Source: Thiobacillus sp. UBA2186
GTDB taxonomy: Bacteria > Pseudomonadota > Gammaproteobacteria > Burkholderiales > Thiobacillaceae
NCBI GenBank assembly: GCA_002327405.1
Contig: DCVO01000119.1
Coordinates: 1-14,386 of the forward strand
Direction of reading: 5' to 3'
DNA length: 14,386 bases
This document shows positions 5,280 through 12,340 of the stretch, piece after piece; the first letter of the stretch is position 1, and the number at the start of each line of letters is the position of its first letter. The position numbers were made by a program, and so were the translations under genes. The notes beneath the pieces are model-generated. The model did not search any database, was not told the origin of the DNA, and saw only the letters and a program-made list of their open reading frames with translations.

Positions 5280-6602
5280 TTGAACGAAACGAGCGGCGCC
5301 GCGCCCAGGGCCATGCCGTCTTTCATGCCGGCTCCCCGCACCCTGGAAGAAACCGGGCTGAGTTTCTTCTTCATTCTTGAGCTCATCGCCAAGATTCTCT
5401 ATCGCGGCGGCCAGCTCAAGCTTTCCGAGCTGTCCAACCGGATTCATTTGCCCATTTCGGTGCTGGAGCCTGTGCTGGCCTTCATGCGCAACGAGCGGCT
5501 GTGCGAGATCTCCCACCGCAGCGACACCGAGGCCAGCATCATCTACAACCTGACCGACCTCGGGCGCCTGCGCGCCAACGACTACCTGGCGCGCTGCCAG
5601 TACGCCGGCGCCGCCCCGGTCCCGCTCGATGCCTATATCGCGCAGGTCAGAGCGCAATCGATGGCCGGCGTGCCCATCACCCACAACATGGTCGGCAAGG
5701 CTTTCGACGGCATCGTCATCAAGCAGCCCATCCTGGACATTTTCGGCGCTGCGATGAACTCGGGGCGCGCCATCTTCATGTACGGCCCGGCCGGCTCCGG
5801 CAAGACTTTCGTGGCCGAGCACATGGCCAATGCACTCACGGGCGACGTCTTCATCCCGCATGCCATCCAGGTGGACAACGAAATCATCCAGGCCTACGAC
5901 CCGCTGGTGCACAAGGCGGGCGCGGATGAAAAAGTGGTCGAATTCAAGCTCGAGCGCGCGCGCCGCGACGAGCGCTGGGTGCTGTGCAAACGCCCGATCG
6001 TGCTCACGGGCGGCGAACTTACCTTGTCCATGCTGGACCTCGATTTCGACGAAAGCTCGCGCTTCTATACCCTGCCGCCGCAGATGAAGGCCAACAACGG
6101 CCTCCTCATCATCGACGACCTCGGGCGCCAGCTGGTCAAGGCGCGCGACCTGATGAACCGCTGGATCGTGCCGCTGGACCGCCACCTGGATTACCTGACC
6201 CTGCACAACGGCAAGAAATTCATGGTGCCCTTCGACGTGATCGTCGTCTTCAGCACCAACCTCAGGCCGGCCGAACTGGCCGACGAAGCCTTCCTGCGCC
6301 GGCTGGGCTACAAGATCCATCTGACCGCCCTCGACGAGGACGACTACCGCGGCATATTCAAGCAGGTATGCGAGGAATTCCAGATCCCTTACAGCGATGA
6401 AAGCCTGCATTACCTGCTGCACCAGCATCATTACCGCGAAGGCCGCCCGTTGCTGGCCTGCGTGCCGCGCGACATCCTGCGCCAGGTGCTGGACGTGGCC
6501 AAGTACCAGGGCAAGCGTCCGGAGCTGACTTCGGAAATGCTGGACTGGGCCTGGAACAACTATTACACGACCGAAATCCTGGTCGAGTCGCAACAGTCAT
6601 GA
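5280..6602 (+). CDS. winged-helix AAA+ ATPase embedded in the tad operon
   Basis: 440 residues from TTG at 5280, chosen for its ribosome site. Residues about 28-108 look like a winged helix (LSELSNRIHLPISVLEPVL is helix-turn-helix-like, followed by a wing and LTDLGRLRA). A linker with APVPLDAYIAQVRAQS (112-127) follows, then an AAA+ core: Walker A GPAGSGKT (169-176), Walker B LLIIDD (275-280), sensor 1 STN (325-327), an RR pair at 340-341 that could supply the arginine finger, and a possible sensor 2 arginine at 397. There is no signal peptide or membrane helix, so it is cytoplasmic. I recall similar stand-alone winged-helix ATPases annotated only as ATPases in other bacteria; the role is unknown. 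It is not TadA or TadZ. Its place between tadV and cpaB, 16 bases before cpaB, implies co-expression with the pilus. A regulatory, remodelling or chaperone function is inference. Confidence 0.88.
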   Translation: MNETSGAAPRAMPSFMPAPRTLEETGLSFFFILELIAKILYRGGQLKLSELSNRIHLPISVLEPVLAFMRNERLCEISHRSDTEASIIYNLTDLGRLRANDYLARCQYAGAAPVPLDAYIAQVRAQSMAGVPITHNMVGKAFDGIVIKQPILDIFGAAMNSGRAIFMYGPAGSGKTFVAEHMANALTGDVFIPHAIQVDNEIIQAYDPLVHKAGADEKVVEFKLERARRDERWVLCKRPIVLTGGELTLSMLDLDFDESSRFYTLPPQMKANNGLLIIDDLGRQLVKARDLMNRWIVPLDRHLDYLTLHNGKKFMVPFDVIVVFSTNLRPAELADEAFLRRLGYKIHLTALDEDDYRGIFKQVCEEFQIPYSDESLHYLLHQHHYREGRPLLACVPRDILRQVLDVAKYQGKRPELTSEMLDWAWNNYYTTEILVESQQS

Positions 6603-6618
6603 GAACGGGAGAAACACA

Positions 6619-7470
6619 ATGAGAAACACAAGGGCACTGATCATGCTGGGCATTTCGATCCTGGTTGCCGCCGTCGCCGTGTATTTTGCCTCGGACTGGC
6701 TGTCCAAGCAGGGCGACATCGCCACCGCCAAGGTCGTCGTTGCGAAAACCGAGGTCGCTCCAGGCACTCCCGTTACGCCCGAAGTCATCAGCCTGGCCGA
6801 CTGGCCGCGCGCCAGCGTTCCCAAAGGCGCCTTCAGCGAAGCGGCCCAACTCAAGGACCGCGTCATCAGCACCGGACTTTCCGCCGGCGAGCCCATCCTG
6901 GAAAGCAAGCTTGCGCCGGTAGGCAGCAAGGGCGGACTTTCCGCCGTCATCACCCCCGGCAAGCGTGCGCTCACTGTCAAGGTAAACGAGATCGTCGGTG
7001 TGGCAGGCTTTACCCTGCCGGGCAACTTCGTGGACATCATGGTCAACACCCAGGATGACCGCGGCAACCCCATCTCCAAGATCGTCCTGGAAAAAATCCT
7101 GGTGCTGGCCGTGGCCCAGGAAGCCGAGCGCGACCCCACCAAGCCCAAGGTCGTCAATGCCGTGACCATGGAACTCACTCCCGAGGAAGCCGAGAAGCTC
7201 GACCTGGCCCGCAGCATCGGCAGCCTGAGCCTGGTGCTGCGCAACCAGCTCGACAGCGAAGACCTGACCTCCGGGGGGGCGCGCAAGAAGGATCTTCTGG
7301 CGGGTTCCGACATCGCCTCCCAGCAGCCGGCTGCGGCTGGCGCCACACAACCCAAGGTTGTGGTGAAACGCATTTATGTCCGCCCGAAAACGGCTGCGCC
7401 CAAGGCCGAAACCGGGAAGATCGAAGTGATCAAGGGCCTGACCCGCACCGAAGTCGAATTCAAGGAGTAA
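6619..7470 (+). CDS. cpaB: Flp pilus assembly protein CpaB/RcpC
   Basis: 283 residues with one N-terminal membrane helix (about 6-24), an SAF domain (about 36-99) and the RcpC/CpaB domain (about 103-210), including TPGKRALTVKVNEIVGVAGF and LPGNFVDIMV, typical of the family. A low-complexity linker leads to the C-terminal tag EVIKGLTRTEVEF (269-281). CpaB sits in the inner membrane or periplasm and is needed for secretin stability or gating; the SAF domain resembles glycan-binding modules. GGGAG at 6607-6611 precedes the ATG at 6619. Its stop codon overlaps an AAGGAG that serves the next gene 6 bases later, so the two are tightly coupled. The terminal tag is repeated in the next protein. Confidence 0.95.
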   Translation: MRNTRALIMLGISILVAAVAVYFASDWLSKQGDIATAKVVVAKTEVAPGTPVTPEVISLADWPRASVPKGAFSEAAQLKDRVISTGLSAGEPILESKLAPVGSKGGLSAVITPGKRALTVKVNEIVGVAGFTLPGNFVDIMVNTQDDRGNPISKIVLEKILVLAVAQEAERDPTKPKVVNAVTMELTPEEAEKLDLARSIGSLSLVLRNQLDSEDLTSGGARKKDLLAGSDIASQQPAAAGATQPKVVVKRIYVRPKTAAPKAETGKIEVIKGLTRTEVEFKE

Positions 7471-7476
7471 GGTGAA

Positions 7477-7935
7477 ATGCACAAGGTACCTGCCACCCTC
7501 AATCCCGCGAGCGCACCGCTGACTGCCTTGCTGGTCGCCATGGCACTGGCCGCCGGCAGCCAGGCGCAGGCCGCCAACCCGGCCGCGCCGGCCAAGACCG
7601 AGACGACCGCCGCCTCGCGCACCGAAATGGGCTCGCCGATGACCCTGGTCGTCAACAAATCGTCCATCCTGCGCCTGGAAGTGCCGGCCGTGCGCATTTC
7701 CGTGGGCAACCCGACCGTGGCCGACATCACGCCCATCAACAGCCGCGAAATCATTCTGCTCGGCAAGTCGATCGGCACCACCAATCTGATCGTCTGGGAT
7801 AAAGCCGGCGTAGCGACCATGCGGGACATTATCGTCACCCCCGAACCCCCGACGCCCCCCAAGCCCACTGCGCCCGTGGACAGTGAGTCGGTCGAGGTGA
7901 TCAAGGGGCTTAACAAATCCACACTGGAGTTCTAA
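7477..7935 (+). CDS. stand-alone pilus-assembly N-domain protein (secretin N-domain type)
   Basis: 152 residues. A Sec-type signal peptide (about 1-32, cleavage AQA|A) is followed by one domain (about 54-121) of the type found at the N-terminus of Tad secretins: MTLVVNKSSILRLEVPAVRISVGNPTVADI..., with the GxSxGTTNLIVWD signature at 97-108. A proline-rich linker (123-133) leads to EVIKGLNKSTLEF at the very end (140-152), almost the same as the end of CpaB. There is no secretin domain, so it is not a truncated CpaC; the full secretin follows immediately and has its own copy of this domain. It is periplasmic and probably binds CpaB or the secretin ring. Its stop codon shares the A of the ATG at 7935. 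The domain call is firm; the role is inferred. Confidence 0.85.
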   Translation: MHKVPATLNPASAPLTALLVAMALAAGSQAQAANPAAPAKTETTAASRTEMGSPMTLVVNKSSILRLEVPAVRISVGNPTVADITPINSREIILLGKSIGTTNLIVWDKAGVATMRDIIVTPEPPTPPKPTAPVDSESVEVIKGLNKSTLEF

Positions 7936-7952
7936 TGCTCACGACCAATGAC

Positions 7953-7958
7953 AGGGAG
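7953..7958 (+). promoter_or_regulatory. ribosome binding site favouring the 7965 start of the secretin
   Basis: AGGGAG lies 6 bases before ATG at 7965. The competing ATG at 7935 overlaps the upstream stop (TAATG) and has GGAG at 7926-7929, so translation could begin at either. Confidence 0.5.
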
Positions 7959-7964
7959 ATGAAA

Positions 7965-9521
7965 ATGGGCAAACATCACAACGGGCTGACTGCCCTGTTC
8001 GCGGCTTTGGCACTGGTCGGCAGTTGCGGCCTGTTTTCCGCATCGGTCCAGGCCGCCTCTCCGTCGGTGCTGGCTGCCGGCGCCGACTTCGTCTCGCCTG
8101 AACAAGGCTCGATGGAGATCAGCATCGGCCGCGAGGGGCTGGCGCCGATCAAGGCGACTGCCGGCAAATCGTTCATCATGCGCACCGGCAACATTGCGTT
8201 GAAGCGCGTTTCCGTGAGCGACCCCGGCGTGGTCGACTACACGCTGCTCTCGCCCTCCGAACTGTACATGCTGCCCAAGCGCTACGGCAGCACCAACATC
8301 ACCCTGTGGACCAGGGACAACAAGACCGCGGTCATCGACTTGAACGTCGAAATCGACACCGACGAACTTCAGAACAAGCTGGCGGAACTGCTGCCGGACG
8401 AGAAAAACATCAAGGTCACATCGGCGGCCAAGTCCATCGTGCTGACGGGAATGGTGTCCAGCCCCATGGCCGTCTCCCAGGCGGTGGATATCGCCGAAGC
8501 CTATGTGCGCTTCCTCAACCGCGACATCGTGCTGCCCGTCGTGGCCGGCGGCGGCGAAGTCGGACCCGGCACCAGGGTCAGCATCGGCAGTACCAATGTC
8601 CGCCAGGCGGCCGCGACTGCAGGCGTAGCCGTCATCAACCTGCTCAAGGTCACCGATCCCATGCAGGTGTTGCTTGAGGTGAAGGTGGCCGAAGTCTCCA
8701 AGGGCCTGTTGAACAAGCTGGGAGCCCAATTGGATCCTGGCGCCACCATTACCGGCGGCGACTGGTCGGCCAGCCTGTTGACCGCCCTCGCCGCCGGCGT
8801 GGACAACACGCTCTCCATTACCGGCCCGAATGGCACCAAGCTGACCATCGACGCCGAGGACAAGGACACCATCTTCCGCATTCTGGCCGAGCCCAACATC
8901 ATGGCCATCAGCGGCCAGGAGGGCAATTTCCTCGCCGGCGGACGCATCTTCATCCCGGTGAGCCGGGTGAGCGACACCGGCGGCACGACCGTCACCTTCG
9001 AGGAGAAGGAATTCGGCGTGCGCCTGCGCTTCGTGCCCACCGTGCTGGCGCACGGCCGCATCAATCTGAAGGTCGAGCCGGAGGTGTCCGAAGTCAATTC
9101 GACCGGCACCCCCTTCTCCTCCGAGAATGACGTTACCACGGCCATTCTGCCTTCCTTGAACGTCCGCAAGGCATCGACCACCGTCCAGCTCAACGACGGC
9201 CAGAGCTTCGCCATCGCGGGGCTGATCAAGAGCAATGTTGCGGAAACCATACGGCGCATTCCCCTGCTGGGCGAAATCCCCATCCTGGGCGCCCTGTTCA
9301 GCAGCAAGGAATTCAAGGATGACCAGACCGAGCTGATGTTCGTGGTCACGCCCCGCCTGGTCAAGCCGCTGCCGCCCAACTACAAGCTGCCGACCGACAA
9401 TTTCAAGGCGCCCAACCGTGCCGAATTCATGCTGGAAGGCCGCATGGAAAGCGCCACCCCGCCCGCAGCGCCGGCACCGGCGCCCGCCAAGGCCAGCCCC
9501 GACAACCTGCGCATGAATTGA
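7965..9521 (+). CDS. cpaC: Tad outer-membrane secretin CpaC/RcpA
   Basis: 518 residues from ATG 7965. This start gives a normal signal peptide (MGKHHNG, then a hydrophobic core, cut near SVQA|A at residue 30); starting at 7935 would add ten residues with two acidic ones, unfavourable for a signal peptide. Domains: secretin N-domain (about 50-128, with YGSTNITLW), a BON-like segment (about 131-195) and the secretin beta domain (about 235-465). Hallmarks are VLLEVKVAEVSKGLLNKLG, RIPLLGEIPILGALF (431-445) and LMFVVTPRLVKPLP near the end. It forms the outer-membrane channel for the Flp pilus. The last 20 or so residues are an Ala/Pro-rich tail. It is preceded by the separate N-domain protein and followed by a small lipoprotein that could help it reach or stabilise in the outer membrane. 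Confidence 0.95.
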   Translation: MGKHHNGLTALFAALALVGSCGLFSASVQAASPSVLAAGADFVSPEQGSMEISIGREGLAPIKATAGKSFIMRTGNIALKRVSVSDPGVVDYTLLSPSELYMLPKRYGSTNITLWTRDNKTAVIDLNVEIDTDELQNKLAELLPDEKNIKVTSAAKSIVLTGMVSSPMAVSQAVDIAEAYVRFLNRDIVLPVVAGGGEVGPGTRVSIGSTNVRQAAATAGVAVINLLKVTDPMQVLLEVKVAEVSKGLLNKLGAQLDPGATITGGDWSASLLTALAAGVDNTLSITGPNGTKLTIDAEDKDTIFRILAEPNIMAISGQEGNFLAGGRIFIPVSRVSDTGGTTVTFEEKEFGVRLRFVPTVLAHGRINLKVEPEVSEVNSTGTPFSSENDVTTAILPSLNVRKASTTVQLNDGQSFAIAGLIKSNVAETIRRIPLLGEIPILGALFSSKEFKDDQTELMFVVTPRLVKPLPPNYKLPTDNFKAPNRAEFMLEGRMESATPPAAPAPAPAKASPDNLRMN

Positions 9522-9522
9522 T

Positions 9523-9529
9523 TGGAGAT
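9523..9529 (+). promoter_or_regulatory. ribosome binding site of the lipoprotein gene
   Basis: TGGAGAT lies 4 bases before ATG 9534 (GGAG core 6 bases away) and sets that ATG, rather than the in-frame TTG at 9522, as the start. Confidence 0.6.
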
Positions 9530-9533
9530 CATC

Positions 9534-9806
9534 ATGAACAAACCCGACATCCGAATCCTTCTCGCGCTGGCGCCGGTCGCATTGGCCGGCTGTGCCCAGA
9601 CCACCACGCCGCACTACGACCAGCACTTCGGCGAAGCCGTGCGCGCGGCGATCGCCCAGCAGACCGTCAACCCGGACGCATCGGGAAACACCGATCCCGT
9701 CGCCGGGCTGGACGGCAAAGCCGCGAATCACACCATCGACAACTACGACAAGTCCTTCGCCGCGCCCGAGACCGGCAAGGACCTTGACATCGAAATCGGC
9801 GATTAG
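9534..9806 (+). CDS. small Tad-locus lipoprotein
   Basis: 90 residues with a lipoprotein signal peptide: N-terminus MNKPDIR, hydrophobic core, lipobox LAGC with C20 as the predicted lipidated residue. Residue +2 is Ala, not Asp, so sorting to the outer membrane is expected. The mature part (71 residues) contains HFGEAVRAAIAQQTVNP (31-47) and VAGLDGKAA (56-64), motifs I associate with small accessory proteins of proteobacterial Tad loci. It is far shorter than CpaD (about 200 residues) and not an obvious RcpB. Directly after the secretin, it could act as its pilotin or as a structural cap; that is inference. It lies 12 bases after cpaC and 18 before tadG. Confidence 0.8.
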   Translation: MNKPDIRILLALAPVALAGCAQTTTPHYDQHFGEAVRAAIAQQTVNPDASGNTDPVAGLDGKAANHTIDNYDKSFAAPETGKDLDIEIGD

Positions 9807-9824
9807 GATCGCGAGTGAGTCGCC

Positions 9825-11267
9825 ATGAACAGGCCGATCGGATCATTCAGGCAGCAGCGCGGACAGGTGGCCGTCATCATGGCCATCGTCATCGTGCTGC
9901 TGATCATGATGATCGGCCTGGTCGTGGACCTGGGCTATCTCTATACCCGCAAGACCGAATTGCAGAACGCGGCGGACGCAGCCGCCCTGGCGGGGGCGAA
10001 GGAACTCAATGGCACCGCCGCCGGGATCAACAATGCCTACGACATGGCCAGAGATTTGGCCAATGACAATAACGTCAATTTTGGCGGCGAGCCAGTTGAA
10101 ATACCAGATGAAACAACTGCCGCCTATATTGAGTTTGGCCCAACGCCTGACGGGCCGTGGACAAATGCCGCAGATTCGCAAAGCGTTCCCGGAGATAAAC
10201 GTTTCATCAAGGTTGACACCCGCGGCATCGCCCTGAGCACGGTTCAAACCTGGTTCATGCGCGTGGCCCAGTGGGGTTTTGGCGGCATCGAATCCACCAC
10301 CACCTTCGGCAGGGCCGTTGCGGGTCCCAACATCGTTGATATTGTTCCTATTGCGGCGTGCGCGCTGGATCCTGACGATTGCCCCCCATCCGGTACCGGC
10401 AATTGCGGCTACCGCAAAGGCCAGTCCTACAAGCTCAGTGAAATCAACCCTATTGGCCCCGGCACGCTTTACTGGATCAATCCGGTCACTACGAATGCAG
10501 GAGAATGTTCCGGCACCGGCAGCACGGATTACACCCTGCCTTTTATTTGCCAGGGGACCGTTGCGGCAAACGTTGCCGCTGCCTCCGAGGTGCTGACCAA
10601 CACGGGGGTTAGCGTTCCGCAGTTGGCGGCGCTGGATTCCCGCTTTGATGATTACTCCTCCCAGGCAAAGTGCGACCCCGCAACGGCGCCGCCGGACAAA
10701 AACATCAAGGAATATTTGTATGACGAGGCGAATTGGATGAGCCCCGCGCCTGTGGGCTACACCTCTCCAATTGACGGCGCGCCATGTGATGAAAATCAGG
10801 ATGAATGCCAGGCAGCGCGCGTCAGCATTTCAGGGGGGAAAATCCTGACCGATAGCGGGGGGGTTGTGTGGTCTTTTGTGCGCCCAGAGAATAGCCCGAT
10901 CACGAACGGACCGTGGCCCATTACCGGGGACACAGGCAGGTCTGTTGTTGCCGGCAATTATCCCGGTGGTACGGGAACACCCTATTCGCAAATCCCAAAT
11001 CCTTATCCAGGCACAGAAACCGCCTTCTTTAAACCGCCTTCTGTCGAGCATCAGGGCATTGCCGAGTCCGAACGCCGGGTGCTGACCTTGATGATCGTGA
11101 ATTGCCCCACGGCGGGGGGCAGCTGCCGCCCCGCCACGGTCAGAACCAGGGCCAGATTTCTGTTGCAGCGCAAGGCCGATGTACCAGGCGACAAGGATAT
11201 TTACCTTGAATTCGGCGGAACCGTAAGCGTGTCCGGTATAACCGCCATATATAAACTGTACCGTTGA
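9825..11267 (+). CDS. tadG: TadG-like pilus assembly protein
   Basis: 480 residues. The N-terminus has RGQVAVIMAIVIVLLIMMIG with a membrane helix at about 15-36 and the TadG-family signature LQNAADAAALAGA (46-58). Prepilin-like Glu at +5 after the Gly is missing, so cleavage by TadV is not expected. The rest, about 400 residues, is predicted extracytoplasmic and Cys-rich: ten cysteines, for example CALDPDDC and NCPTAGGSC, likely as disulfides. I do not see a complete von Willebrand A MIDAS motif, which some TadG proteins carry. TadG is placed at the pilus base or tip and is needed for adherence. Base composition becomes visibly more AT-rich from about 10040 to 11060 while the N-terminal part stays GC-rich. 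It is followed by tadE after 9 bases. Confidence 0.88.
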   Translation: MNRPIGSFRQQRGQVAVIMAIVIVLLIMMIGLVVDLGYLYTRKTELQNAADAAALAGAKELNGTAAGINNAYDMARDLANDNNVNFGGEPVEIPDETTAAYIEFGPTPDGPWTNAADSQSVPGDKRFIKVDTRGIALSTVQTWFMRVAQWGFGGIESTTTFGRAVAGPNIVDIVPIAACALDPDDCPPSGTGNCGYRKGQSYKLSEINPIGPGTLYWINPVTTNAGECSGTGSTDYTLPFICQGTVAANVAAASEVLTNTGVSVPQLAALDSRFDDYSSQAKCDPATAPPDKNIKEYLYDEANWMSPAPVGYTSPIDGAPCDENQDECQAARVSISGGKILTDSGGVVWSFVRPENSPITNGPWPITGDTGRSVVAGNYPGGTGTPYSQIPNPYPGTETAFFKPPSVEHQGIAESERRVLTLMIVNCPTAGGSCRPATVRTRARFLLQRKADVPGDKDIYLEFGGTVSVSGITAIYKLYR

Positions 11268-11276
11268 TCGAACGTG

Positions 11277-11732
11277 ATGAAGCGCCCGCCAAATTCTCAT
11301 GCAGTCTCCGGCCAGAAAGGGGTGGCGGCGATCGAAATGGCGATCATGCTGCCGCTACTGATTCTGATCTTTACCGGCTTGGTCGAATATGGACGTTTGA
11401 TGTGGCATTACGATGCGCTGGCCAAGGCCACCCGCGATGCTGCCCGGTTTCTGGCCGAGGAACCACTAGATTCTAATAATAAAATACCTGTCTCTTCCAT
11501 AAGTGATGCGCGGAACATGGTCGGCAATGCGGCTACGGCAGCCGGGGTTGAAGGGCTAGTGGCTGCAGACGATGTAGACGTTACCTGCGTCCCCGCCGAC
11601 TGCGTCACCCCTCATACCGTTACGGTAAGTGTCAGTTATCCCTTTACCATCGGCGGATGGGTACCGGTATTTAGCATGGCCAACATTAACACCACATTGT
11701 CCCCGCATACCACCATGCGCTATATGCGCTAA
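11277..11732 (+). CDS. tadE: TadE-like pseudopilin
   Basis: 151 residues from ATG 11277 (a GTG at 11274 would add one). The leader SGQKG is followed by VAAIEMAIMLPLLILIFTG; cleavage is expected at G15|V16 with Glu at mature position 5 (E20), and the helix runs to about residue 37. VEYGRLMWHYDALAKATRDAARFLA (36-60) is the conserved TadE continuation. The exposed part contains a CVPADC pair that could close a small loop. Pseudopilins of this type are processed by TadV and probably initiate pilus assembly or form its tip. The stretch near residues 62-80 is AT-rich compared with its surroundings. It is followed by a second pseudopilin after 11 bases. Confidence 0.9.
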   Translation: MKRPPNSHAVSGQKGVAAIEMAIMLPLLILIFTGLVEYGRLMWHYDALAKATRDAARFLAEEPLDSNNKIPVSSISDARNMVGNAATAAGVEGLVAADDVDVTCVPADCVTPHTVTVSVSYPFTIGGWVPVFSMANINTTLSPHTTMRYMR

Positions 11733-11743
11733 GGCCATCAGCC

Positions 11744-12295
11744 ATGAATGCTCGTCCACTATCATTCAAACCCACGCAGCATGGGGTCGCGGCGGTTGAG
11801 TTTGCGTTGGTGGCAACGATCCTGTTAGTGCTGCTGCTTGGCATCATCGAGTTTGGGCGCTTGTTTTTCACCATCAACAGCGTGCAGGAGATCACCCGAC
11901 GAGCGGCGCGCGAGCAGGTGGTGCGCTGGACAAGCGCCCAGGACGCGGTCCAGCGCATGGCCGTTTTGAGACCGGGCAGCAGCGGTACGGTCAACTTCCC
12001 CGGTGCCGGAGATATCACAAATGCCGATGTCCGGTTAAGTTTCCACAATACCTACCCCGAAGCAGTAGCGGGTACTGACCCCATTACCGGCATCGCCAGC
12101 CCGGGCGAGAACATTAGCAACTGTCTGAATGAGCAGGACAACTGCATCCGCTTTGTACGGGCAACGCTCAGCCAGGATGCGAATGGGTTGACGCCGCTGG
12201 ATTTCAACGTCATTGCACCCTACATGCCCGCCGACACGTTTTCACTTCCATTCTCAACAGTCATCATGCCGGCGGAAGCCTTGGGCCTGCTTTGA
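11744..12295 (+). CDS. second TadE/TadF-like pseudopilin
   Basis: 183 residues. The leader TQHG is followed by VAAVEFALVATILLVLLLGI; cleavage is expected at G14|V15 with Glu at mature position 5 (E19). IEFGRLFFTINSVQEITRRAARE (35-57) matches the TadE-family block. The exposed domain contains CLNEQDNC, a likely disulfide. By position after tadE it corresponds to tadF, but its motif is TadE-like, so I give no symbol. Partner of the preceding pseudopilin in the initiation or tip complex is the expected role. It is the last gene before a 45-base gap that contains a strong promoter-like sequence for tadZ. Confidence 0.88.
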   Translation: MNARPLSFKPTQHGVAAVEFALVATILLVLLLGIIEFGRLFFTINSVQEITRRAAREQVVRWTSAQDAVQRMAVLRPGSSGTVNFPGAGDITNADVRLSFHNTYPEAVAGTDPITGIASPGENISNCLNEQDNCIRFVRATLSQDANGLTPLDFNVIAPYMPADTFSLPFSTVIMPAEALGLL

Positions 12296-12303
12296 TAAAA
12301 ACC

Positions 12304-12333
12304 CTGACAAAAACCGACCCACCCACCCATAAT
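12304..12333 (+). promoter_or_regulatory. near-consensus sigma70 promoter directly before tadZ
   Basis: CTGACA (12304-12309) and CATAAT (12328-12333) each match five of six consensus bases and are 18 bases apart. Transcription would start 7-8 bases later at 12340-12341, on or next to the A of the tadZ ATG. No Shine-Dalgarno sequence is present, which is consistent with a leaderless mRNA. Prediction by eye. Confidence 0.5.
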
Positions 12334-12340
12334 TTAGAAC

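Noticed and set aside
5148..6593. 481-codon minus-strand frame opposite the AAA+ ATPase
   Set aside because: The + strand frame has intact Walker motifs and a ribosome site; the antisense frame has low-complexity composition only.
6874..6946. Repeated GGACTTTCCGCCG in cpaB
   Set aside because: Two copies of a short Gly-Leu-Ser-Ala coding stretch; no spacing or structure suggests more than codon coincidence.
6358..7482. 374-codon minus-strand frame opposite cpaB
   Set aside because: Overlaps two recognised genes and shows the same antisense composition.
7932..9731. Long open frame of 599 codons on the minus strand across the secretin and lipoprotein genes
   Set aside because: It is antisense to clearly recognised genes; its His/Gly/Asp/Val-rich composition is the usual artefact of GC-rich codons read backwards, and it has no recognisable domain.
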